Shown in pieces: positions 1-5,989 of a DNA stretch of 6,935 nt. Below the pieces are notes generated by a model. The model was given only the letters and a program-made list of their open reading frames with translations. It ran no database searches and had not been told where the DNA came from. The translations under genes and the position numbers were made by a program. Source of the stretch: Actinomycetota bacterium (GTDB lineage: Bacteria; Actinomycetota; Actinomycetes; Nanopelagicales; Nanopelagicaceae); contig WLCR01000058.1 in NCBI GenBank assembly GCA_009705235.1, positions 1 to 6,935 on the forward strand, in the 5' to 3' direction. Each line of letters opens with the position of its first letter. Positions within the stretch are counted from its first letter, which is position 1.

Positions 1-9
1 TAAAGGGAT

Positions 10-600
10 TTGGATAAACCAGTGGAGGTTTCACGTGAAACCCTCATCGCGAGGCATTTTCCAGATGTTGAGCGGGTTCACGCCTACGCGAAATTCCTAG
101 AAACAGCGGGAATTGAGCGTGGATTGATCGGTCCACGTGAGGCGGATCGGATCTGGGAGCGTCATATTTTCAACTGTCTTCCTGTAACTACCCTTTTCAC
201 CGAAGGTGCGACCGTCTTTGATATTGGATCCGGTGCTGGATTGCCTGGAATTGTGATCGCCCTGGCCCGTCCGGATTTAAAGGTAACCCTTATTGAACCC
301 CTTGAGCGCCGCGTGGAGTTTTTGCAAGAGGCGGTTGAGGGGCTTGATATTGAGGTAATCCGCGGCCGTTCGCAGGATGTAAAGGCAACAGCCCATTATG
401 TAACCGCCCGTGCGGTAGCTCCCTTGGAGAAGTTAAAGAAAATTAGTTGGCACCTTTTAAAAACCAATGGCTCATTACTGGCCATGAAGGGCGAAAAAGC
501 CCAAGAAGAGATGAAATCTGTAGCTAAAGCGATCCTCCATGAGGTAAATCTGGAGGGAATTGAGCTCAGCCGTATAGTCGAAGTGAAAAAAGGTGCTTAA
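10..600 (+). CDS. rsmG: 16S rRNA (guanine-N7) methyltransferase RsmG (GidB)
   Basis: RsmG uses S-adenosylmethionine to methylate N7 of a guanine in the 530 loop of 16S rRNA (G527 in E. coli). It is a cytoplasmic Rossmann-fold enzyme. The SAM-binding motif DIGSGAGLPG is at residues 71-80, preceded by the family stretch GPREADRIWERH (41-52) and followed by RAVAPL (134-139) and MKGEKA (159-164). An in-frame TAA at 1-3 limits the start to TTG 10 or GTG 22. The purine tract AAAGGGA (2-8) touches TTG 10 but lies 13 bases before GTG 22, and GTG 22 matches the layout of the parA start, so I favour GTG 22 (192 aa). A parS site occupies codons 3-7 of that version. The protein ends near the point where relatives continue into a last beta strand (PPATVV-like), so the C-terminus seems shortened. 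parA follows after 8 bases. The gene looks more GC-rich than what follows. Identity is secure; the start is not. Confidence 0.93.
   Translation: MDKPVEVSRETLIARHFPDVERVHAYAKFLETAGIERGLIGPREADRIWERHIFNCLPVTTLFTEGATVFDIGSGAGLPGIVIALARPDLKVTLIEPLERRVEFLQEAVEGLDIEVIRGRSQDVKATAHYVTARAVAPLEKLKKISWHLLKTNGSLLAMKGEKAQEEMKSVAKAILHEVNLEGIELSRIVEVKKGA
27..42. promoter_or_regulatory. parS centromere site in the 5' end of rsmG
   Basis: The bases GGTTTCACGTGAAACC form a perfect 16-bp palindrome. Its inner 14 bases are identical to the parS core GTTTCACGTGAAAC recognised by chromosomal ParB; only the outermost base on each side differs from the usual T/A. It lies inside the rsmG coding sequence and is read as Val-Ser-Arg-Glu-Thr. 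ParB bound here would be expected to load as a clamp and spread across rsmG and parA. parB itself lies about 1.5 kb downstream, which supports the call. Confidence 0.93.
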
Positions 601-608
601 CTACCCAC

Positions 609-1517
609 GTGAATGATTCACGTGAAACAAAGAAGGTAGTTGGCACCCGCCGTTTAAAAGAGGCGATGCCCAAACCCGCTTCCCTAAGAATTTTGACAGT
701 CGCCAACCAAAAAGGTGGGGTCGGTAAAACCACGACCACAGTCAACCTTGCAGCAGCCCTTTCTATGGGTGGGTTAAAAGTTGTAGTTATTGACCTTGAT
801 CCACAAGGAAACGCATCTACAGCTCTTGGTGTCGAACATCTTGATAATGCAGGAATTTATGAAGTGTTAATGGGTGATTCAACAATGTCACAAGTGATTC
901 AAAAAGTCGCGGGGTTTCCTTCACTTGAATGCGTTTCATCAAATACATCACTTGCACAAGCAGAAATCGAACTTGTTCCAATGGTTGCACGTGAGATGCG
1001 TTTAAAAGAAGCTATTGAAGAATTAGTTGCAGATCGCGCAGCCGTTGGCGAAACAATAGATTACATCTTTATTGATTGCCCACCATCACTTGGTTTGCTT
1101 ACCATCAATGCATTTACATCTGCAAAAGAAGTTTTAATCCCAATTCAATGTGAGTACTACTCACTTGAAGGGCTTTCTCAACTATTAAAAACATTTGAAT
1201 TAGTAAAGAAGCGTTTAAATCCAACCTTAAAACTATCAACACTTGTGTTAACAATGTTTAACAATACAAATCTTGCAAATGATGTTGCTAATGAAATTAG
1301 AAAACACTATCCAAACGAATTAATTGATATTCCAATCCCCCGTACTGTGCGCGTTTCAGAGGCACCAGGATTTAAACAAACAGTGATGACCTATGACCAG
1401 GGTTCACCAGGTGCAATTGCATACATGGCTGTTGCACGTGAATTAGCAGAACGCGGAAAACCTTTTGATTCAAATGTTGTTTCAATTAATTACAAACGTG
1501 AAGGTGAGATCGCTTAA
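609..1517 (+). CDS. parA: Chromosome-partitioning ATPase ParA (Soj)
   Basis: ParA is a Walker-type ATPase that binds the nucleoid without sequence specificity and moves ParB-parS complexes to segregate origins. The deviant Walker A motif KGGVGKTT is at residues 35-42 (signature Lys35, P-loop Lys40). The second nucleotide-contact motif IDLDPQGNAS is at 61-70 and Walker B FIDCPPS at 154-160. IPIQCEYYSLEGL (177-189) and IPRTVRVSEAP (243-253) are also typical of chromosomal ParA. The protein is 302 aa, normal for the family. I keep the GTG start at 609: the N-terminus MNDSRET closely resembles the MNVSRET I recall in mycobacterial ParA, where the peptide is written by an embedded parS. An in-frame ATG at 666 has its purine-rich tract too close. 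The ribosome site before 609 is weak (AGG about 15 bases upstream). The stop overlaps the parB start by one base, which implies translational coupling. Confidence 0.96.
   Translation: MNDSRETKKVVGTRRLKEAMPKPASLRILTVANQKGGVGKTTTTVNLAAALSMGGLKVVVIDLDPQGNASTALGVEHLDNAGIYEVLMGDSTMSQVIQKVAGFPSLECVSSNTSLAQAEIELVPMVAREMRLKEAIEELVADRAAVGETIDYIFIDCPPSLGLLTINAFTSAKEVLIPIQCEYYSLEGLSQLLKTFELVKKRLNPTLKLSTLVLTMFNNTNLANDVANEIRKHYPNELIDIPIPRTVRVSEAPGFKQTVMTYDQGSPGAIAYMAVARELAERGKPFDSNVVSINYKREGEIA
614..629. promoter_or_regulatory. parS site (one mismatch) in the 5' end of parA
   Basis: TGATTCACGTGAAACA matches the 16-bp parS consensus TGTTTCACGTGAAACA at 15 positions; only the third base differs (A for T). 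It sits at codons 3-7 of parA and is translated Asp-Ser-Arg-Glu-Thr. With the site at 27-42 it makes a pair about 590 bp apart that flanks rsmG. Occupancy by ParB could affect expression of parAB, which is inference. An incomplete second CACGTG lies just upstream at 606-611 but matches too poorly to call. Confidence 0.9.
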
Positions 1518-2380
1518 TGGCACGACGTGGTGGGCTTGGTACAAATCTAGATGCATTAATTCCAACTTCGCTAACTGTTGGCGATAAAGAGGTAGGACAA
1601 CAAAACGAAGTTGCTATTAGTGCCATTTCACCCAACCCACGTCAACCGCGAACACATTTTGATCCAGTTGCACTTGATGAATTAATTGCATCCATTAAAG
1701 AAATCGGAATTTTACAACCACCCGTTGTACGCCAAACGACACCAGGTAAATATGAATTAATTATGGGAGAACGTCGTTTCCGTGCCGCAAAAGCAGCTGG
1801 ATTAACAACGATTCCTGTCATTATCAGACAGACACCAGACAACGAACTTCTTCGCGAAGCGCTGATCGAAAATATTCACCGCAGCCAACTAAACGCATTA
1901 GAAGAGGCGGCAGCGTATTCACAATTACTAACAGATTTTAACTGCACGCATGATGAGCTTGCGCAAAAACTAGGACGATCACGTCCACTTATTTCAAACA
2001 CAATTCGCTTAATGAATCTTCCAACATCTGTTCAGCAAAAATTAGCTTCAGGTGTTTTATCTGCAGGACATGCACGAGCACTTTTGGGTTTAAGCGATGC
2101 AACTACAATCGAAAAACTAGCAGCCAGAATTGTTAGCGAAGGATTATCGGTACGCGCAACTGAAGAAATCATTTCTGCCGGTGCACCTAAAGGGCAATCT
2201 GCTAAGAAACCCAAGGGGACAAAATCTGCGAGCCCTGAATTACAGGAAATTGCAGAACGTATTGGTGACGCTCTCGATACCCGTGTAACAATTCAGGGCA
2301 GTGCGAAAAAGGGAACAATTGTTATTGAATTTGCTGGAGCTGAAGATTTGAAACGAATTACAAAGGCGTTAGAAAACTAA
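1517..2380 (+). CDS. parB: Chromosome-partitioning protein ParB (Spo0J), parS-binding CTPase
   Basis: ParB binds parS, closes as a CTP-dependent clamp and slides to form the partition complex that ParA acts on. The N-terminal MARRGGLGTNLDALIP resembles the ParA-contacting tail of ParB proteins. The CTP-binding motifs are GERRFRAAK (84-92) and ENIHRSQLN (118-126). The helix-turn-helix that reads parS runs over about 144-169 (THDELAQKLGRSRPLISNTI and the following helix). A polar, lysine-rich linker (about 222-240) leads to the C-terminal dimerisation domain (240-287). The length of 287 aa is ordinary. The ATG shares one base with the parA stop (TAATG), and a good Shine-Dalgarno AAGGTGAG (1501-1508) ends 8 bases before it, so the start is firm. 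The last four bases overlap the convergent aminotransferase gene. All motifs are intact and it should recognise the two parS sites upstream. Confidence 0.97.
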   Translation: MARRGGLGTNLDALIPTSLTVGDKEVGQQNEVAISAISPNPRQPRTHFDPVALDELIASIKEIGILQPPVVRQTTPGKYELIMGERRFRAAKAAGLTTIPVIIRQTPDNELLREALIENIHRSQLNALEEAAAYSQLLTDFNCTHDELAQKLGRSRPLISNTIRLMNLPTSVQQKLASGVLSAGHARALLGLSDATTIEKLAARIVSEGLSVRATEEIISAGAPKGQSAKKPKGTKSASPELQEIAERIGDALDTRVTIQGSAKKGTIVIEFAGAEDLKRITKALEN

Positions 2381-3642
2381 CCCTTTAATTCAAAACCTTT
2401 ACGGCTTGCCATTTCCTGCTTAATGACGCCTCCAAGTGCCTTAACACCTTCCCGAATACGTTCTGGTGTTGGGTAGCAATATGACAAACGCAACGACCAG
2501 GAACCAAAACCATCTGCATAAAAGGCGGTACCTGGAACATAAGCAACCTTTGCGACAATCGCCTTAGGCATCATTGCCGTTGTATCAATTTCAGGCGGCA
2601 AAGTAACCCACACATAAAAACCACCACCAGGCTTTGTCCATTGCGCTGTTGCTGGAAAGTGTTCATCTAATGACTCCAACATGGCATCACGACGAACCTT
2701 GTACAGCTCGCAAAATGAAGCGATCTGGTCGCGCCATGGTTGATCCGCTAAGTAACTAGAAATAGTTAACTGCGTGAAGTTCGATGGACACAAAATCGAG
2801 GATTCGCTAGCGATAACAAGTTTTTCTTTCAAGGAAGGCGGTACCAAGGCCCAACCCACACGCAATCCCGGCGCAATCGTCTTTGAAAAAGAGCCCAAAT
2901 AGATCACATTTTCAGAGTCTTCAGCGCGCATTGCATTTGGTGATGGTTTATCAAAGCCCAATAGCCCGTATGGATTATCTTCAACAACAAATATTCCTGC
3001 CTCGCGACAAATTGTCAGAATTTCTGTTCGGCGAGATGCTGGCAGTAAAACACCACTTGGATTTTGGTAGTTAGGAATTGTGTATAGAAATTTAATTTTA
3101 CGACCTGCGGCGCGAACAGTTTTAATAGCCTCTGCCAACGCCGATGGTACCAACCCATTCTCATCTGTTTCAACATGCACAACAGATGCTTCGTACTGAT
3201 GGAATGTTCCAAGGGCACCAACATAGGAAGGCGCTTCAGCAAGAACAACATCATTGGGATCTAAAAAGATACGTGAAATAAGGTCCAAAGCTTGCTGCGA
3301 ACCAGTTGTAATCAACACATCATCAGGATTTCCGCGAATACCTTCGAGCGCCATTACCTCACAAATTTGCTCACGAAGTTTTGGGTGACCTTGACCATTT
3401 CCATACTGCAACGCTTCTTGTCCATTGTTGCGAACTAGATTATTAACAACATCAGCCATCATTCCCATTGGAAGGGCTGAAAGATTTGGCATTCCGCCGG
3501 CAAGTGAAACAATTTCAGGTCGGGATGCAACTGCAAAGAGAGAACGAATCTCACTTGGCTTCATGCGCGCGGCTCGGGATGCAAATCTTTCCTCAAGGTT
3601 TTGAGGCGCACCTGTTGAGAAACGTTGCGTTATGTCCGACAT
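2377..3642 (-). CDS. PLP-dependent class I/II aminotransferase (LysN/Aro8-like)
   Basis: This is a fold-type I pyridoxal-phosphate aminotransferase, 421 aa, cytoplasmic. The Schiff-base lysine is Lys254 in GSFSKTIAPGLRVGW (250-264). Other family residues are SLAGGMPN (46-53), ITTGSQQALD (111-120), NYQNPSG (191-197), EDNPYG (221-226) with the pyridine-binding Asp222, and Arg385 in SLRLSY for the substrate carboxylate. The overall pattern fits the group that includes 2-aminoadipate (LysN), aromatic (Aro8-type) and MocR-like enzymes. There is no DNA-binding domain in front, so it is not a MocR regulator. The true substrate cannot be read from sequence, so no gene symbol is given. It is the last gene of the minus-strand block, 41 bases after the cwlM-like gene. 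Its ribosome site is weak (AGG two bases before ATG). The TAG stop lies inside the end of parB. It may be a passenger rather than a functional partner of the cell-wall genes. Confidence 0.9.
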   Translation of the reverse strand: MSDITQRFSTGAPQNLEERFASRAARMKPSEIRSLFAVASRPEIVSLAGGMPNLSALPMGMMADVVNNLVRNNGQEALQYGNGQGHPKLREQICEVMALEGIRGNPDDVLITTGSQQALDLISRIFLDPNDVVLAEAPSYVGALGTFHQYEASVVHVETDENGLVPSALAEAIKTVRAAGRKIKFLYTIPNYQNPSGVLLPASRRTEILTICREAGIFVVEDNPYGLLGFDKPSPNAMRAEDSENVIYLGSFSKTIAPGLRVGWALVPPSLKEKLVIASESSILCPSNFTQLTISSYLADQPWRDQIASFCELYKVRRDAMLESLDEHFPATAQWTKPGGGFYVWVTLPPEIDTTAMMPKAIVAKVAYVPGTAFYADGFGSWSLRLSYCYPTPERIREGVKALGGVIKQEMASRKGFELKG

Positions 3643-3659
3643 GGCCTAAGTCTGTCATA

Positions 3660-3677
3660 CTCAAGGGATTGCTTGAG
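3660..3677 (-). other. Hairpin between the cwlM-like and aminotransferase genes
   Basis: On the minus strand CTCAAG-CAATCC-CTTGAG is a perfect 6-bp inverted repeat with a 6-base loop. In RNA the stem can grow to 9 bp using one G-U pair and two A-U pairs. It fills most of the 41-base gap after the amidase stop and ends 17 bases before the aminotransferase ATG. No T-run follows it, so it is a poor intrinsic terminator. It could be an mRNA stability or attenuation element, an operator, or chance. Confidence 0.35.
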
Positions 3678-3683
3678 CATTAT

Positions 3684-4676
3684 TTAACGGCGGATACCGG
3701 CTTTGCGAAGATCAGAAATACGTAAAGTCCCAGTCTTTGCATCATCTTCAGCGGCTAAATAGAGACGCTGAATCGCAATAACCAACGCTTCAGCAATTAC
3801 ATCACGAAAATCTGGCCGAGAAAGTCGAGCTAAATCACCAGGGTTGCTTACATATCCCAAATCAATGCGGACAGTTGGCGCCATAGTCATACGCAATAAA
3901 TCCCATGTTTTTGCATGAGTGCGACAATTTGTTAAATCAGTACGCGCACAAATTTCGCGTTGCACAAGGGAGGCAAAACGTTCTCCAACAATTGAATGAA
4001 CACCATGTGCGTCACTGCCATAAAAATACGTTGCCGCTCCGTGTGCTTTCTCGTTGCCATACGAATCAACATTTAACGAAATCATTAAATCAGCTGCACT
4101 TTTATTACTAAACAAAATACGTTCAGCTTCAGAAGGATTATTTGTTGCACCTCGAGTTAAGAAAACCGACGCACCTAATGCAAGCAGACGACCTTCGGTT
4201 CGAACGGCAACATCGTAAACAAGTTGATTATCACCATCAGGATTTAAAACTATAACCTTATTCGCAAGTGCGGGACCACGACTTTGTTGCATTGCATTTT
4301 GTCGCAGAGTAGAAGGAGTTCCTCCAGAAACAATCTTTGTTAAACGAATTAAAGCAATTATTGTTGCAGGCCCACATTTTCCATCAATAGTTGCACCAAC
4401 AGATTTTTGAAAATCTTTAACGGCTAATTCAGTTCGGGGACCGTAAACTCCATCAACTCGTCCACAATCAAAGCCCATTTCGGTTAAGCGAGATTGTAAT
4501 GCTGCAATGTCATCCCCATGCATCAATGGTGCTTCTTGTACATACAGTGAACGGTCACCAAGTTTCCATCGAGCTTCTTCTAATGCACGAGCAGTAACCG
4601 CATCAACAAAACCCGTGACATCAAGGCCACGGGCTTGTTGAAATGAGCGGATCTCCGACTCGGTTAAATCTGACAT
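3684..4676 (-). CDS. cwlM: CwlM-like N-acetylmuramoyl-L-alanine amidase homologue, probable pseudoenzyme
   Basis: The protein has part of one peptidoglycan-binding repeat (about 1-36), a full second one (about 52-111, with DGVYGPRTELAVKDFQ at 75-90), then an Amidase_3 fold (about 138-308). There is no signal peptide, so it should be cytoplasmic. In active Amidase_3 enzymes zinc is held by His of DPGHGG, a Glu, and His of S-hydrophobic-H, with a catalytic Glu before GF-SN. Here these read NPDGDN (145-150), no obvious Glu because the intervening loop is shortened, SLN (Asn202) and Asp272 in IDLGYVSN. It therefore probably does not hydrolyse peptidoglycan. Mycobacterial CwlM is a cytoplasmic homologue that activates MurA when phosphorylated by PknB, and a similar regulatory role is inferred. 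At 330 aa it is shorter than M. tuberculosis CwlM (about 400 aa, from memory). Upstream codons offer no start before an in-frame stop at 4698-4700, so ATG 4676 is firm. It starts 4 bases after the trxA stop, consistent with coupling. Confidence 0.88.
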   Translation of the reverse strand: MSDLTESEIRSFQQARGLDVTGFVDAVTARALEEARWKLGDRSLYVQEAPLMHGDDIAALQSRLTEMGFDCGRVDGVYGPRTELAVKDFQKSVGATIDGKCGPATIIALIRLTKIVSGGTPSTLRQNAMQQSRGPALANKVIVLNPDGDNQLVYDVAVRTEGRLLALGASVFLTRGATNNPSEAERILFSNKSAADLMISLNVDSYGNEKAHGAATYFYGSDAHGVHSIVGERFASLVQREICARTDLTNCRTHAKTWDLLRMTMAPTVRIDLGYVSNPGDLARLSRPDFRDVIAEALVIAIQRLYLAAEDDAKTGTLRISDLRKAGIRR

Positions 4677-4680
4677 GAAT

Positions 4681-5004
4681 TTATACGAGGAAGCTTTCTA
4701 GTTCCTTTAGTAGCGCTGGCTTTGGCTTAGCGCCAACCATTTGCTTCACAACTTCGCCATTTACAAAAACATACATAGATGGAATTGAAGTAATCCCGTA
4801 CTTAATAGCGATCGCTGATTCTTCATCTGTGTTCAGTTTTACAATCTTGATCTTTGAACCGTACTCATCAGAAATCTCTTCAAGGATTGGCCCAACAGCA
4901 CGGCAAGGACCACACCATTCGGCCCAAAAATCAACCAAAACAGGGGTGCTGCTCTTTAGAACATCTGCATCAAATGTTGCTGTAGTTACCTTGCTTGTAG
5001 CCAT
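4681..5004 (-). CDS. trxA: Thioredoxin
   Basis: This is a small cytoplasmic dithiol oxidoreductase that reduces protein disulphides and is recharged by the reductase encoded just upstream in the operon. The active site WCGPC is at residues 30-34 inside VDFWAEWCGPCRAVGP, and the cis-proline is Pro75 in ITSIPSMYVF (71-80). The 107-aa length is typical of the Trx1 class and no signal peptide is present. The start is firm: the Shine-Dalgarno AAGGAGC (minus strand, bases 5011-5017) lies 6 bases before ATG, the strongest ribosome site on this strand. The gap to trxB is 36 bases and to the cwlM-like gene 4 bases. Confidence 0.97.
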   Translation of the reverse strand: MATSKVTTATFDADVLKSSTPVLVDFWAEWCGPCRAVGPILEEISDEYGSKIKIVKLNTDEESAIAIKYGITSIPSMYVFVNGEVVKQMVGAKPKPALLKELESFLV

Positions 5005-5040
5005 CGTATTGCTCCTTATTAGTCTGTTGGTTAAAGATTA

Positions 5041-5967
5041 CTAGTGGGCTAAGAATTTTTCAGCATCAAGGGCAGCAGCACAGCCTGAACCAGCTGCTGT
5101 AATTGCTTGACGATAGGTGTGATCAACCAGATCTCCGCATGCAAAGACACCTTTGAGATTTGTTCGGGTTGAGCGACCTTCACAGATTACATAACCCTCA
5201 TTGTCTAGCGTAATTTGTCCGACCAATAATTCGCTGCGAGGGATATGTCCGATTGCAACAAACAAACCTGTAAAAGCACGTTCTGATTCTGTGCCATCAA
5301 CAGTATTGCGAAGCTGTAAACCTTCAACTTTGTCGGCACCAAGTACATCAATTACTTCTGTATTCCATAAAAATTCGATTTTAGGATTAGCTTTTGCGCG
5401 CTCAGCCATAATCTTTGATGCGCGAAGCTCACCGCGACGATGAATTAAAACAACTTTGTCAGCAAAACGCGTTAGGAAAGTTGCTTCTTCAACTGCAGAA
5501 TCTCCGCCGCCAACGACAGCAATTGTTTGACCACGGAAAAAGAAACCATCACATGTAGCACACCATGAAACACCGTGCCCAGACAAACGCTTTTCATTAA
5601 CTAATCCAATTTCACGGTATGCACTACCTGTTGCAAGGATTACAGATTTTGCTTTAACAGTATTTCCTGAACCATCCTTCAAAATCTTTACATCCCCGGC
5701 TAAATCCATTTCAACAATGTCATCTGTAATTAATTCAGCACCAAAGCGCTTTGCTTGTTTGCGCATACTGTCCATTAGATCCGGACCCATCACACCATCT
5801 GTAAATCCAGGGAAGTTTTCAACCTCTGTTGTGTTCATGAGCGCGCCACCTGCTGTAACAGAGCCTTCGTAAATAATCGGATCTAACTGCGCACGCGCTG
5901 CATAAATTGCGGCGGTGTATCCAGCAGGACCTGATCCCACAATTACAACATTTCTAACTTCACTCAT
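5041..5967 (-). CDS. trxB: Thioredoxin reductase (NADPH, FAD)
   Basis: This low-molecular-weight flavoprotein passes electrons from NADPH through FAD and a redox disulphide to thioredoxin. The FAD-binding GSGPAG is at residues 11-16, the redox motif CATCD at 136-140 and the NADPH-binding GGGDSA at 153-158. HRR at 176-178 is the usual NADPH 2'-phosphate contact. The C-terminal FAD motif is GVFACGD (273-279), followed by YRQAITAAGSGCAAALDAE. The protein is 308 aa, standard length, with all motifs intact. AGGGGG (minus strand, bases 5972-5977) sits 4 bases before the ATG, which supports this start. It lies 22 bases after murJ and is followed directly by its substrate gene trxA. Confidence 0.97.
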   Translation of the reverse strand: MSEVRNVVIVGSGPAGYTAAIYAARAQLDPIIYEGSVTAGGALMNTTEVENFPGFTDGVMGPDLMDSMRKQAKRFGAELITDDIVEMDLAGDVKILKDGSGNTVKAKSVILATGSAYREIGLVNEKRLSGHGVSWCATCDGFFFRGQTIAVVGGGDSAVEEATFLTRFADKVVLIHRRGELRASKIMAERAKANPKIEFLWNTEVIDVLGADKVEGLQLRNTVDGTESERAFTGLFVAIGHIPRSELLVGQITLDNEGYVICEGRSTRTNLKGVFACGDLVDHTYRQAITAAGSGCAAALDAEKFLAH

Positions 5968-5989
5968 AACGCCCCCTAGGCTCTGAAAT

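Noticed and set aside
129..144. CACGTG inside rsmG
   Set aside because: About 10 of 16 bases match parS; the bases encode the conserved GPRE stretch of RsmG.
983..998. Second CACGTG in parA
   Set aside because: Only 11 of 16 bases match parS and the sequence again encodes Val-Ala-Arg-Glu.
1430..1445. CACGTG-centred parS-like sequence inside parA (13 of 16 consensus bases)
   Set aside because: Three mismatches fall in positions of the core flanks, and the bases are explained by codons for Val-Ala-Arg-Glu. A weak ParB site cannot be excluded but is not supported.
1642..2214. Open frames on the minus strand across parB (1642-1842 and 2032-2214)
   Set aside because: They lie wholly inside parB, have no ribosome site or recognisable protein features, and parB itself is fully supported.
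2883..5443. Plus-strand open frames opposite the aminotransferase, amidase, trxA and trxB genes
   Set aside because: All sit antisense to well-identified genes and show no domain, signal or start context of their own.
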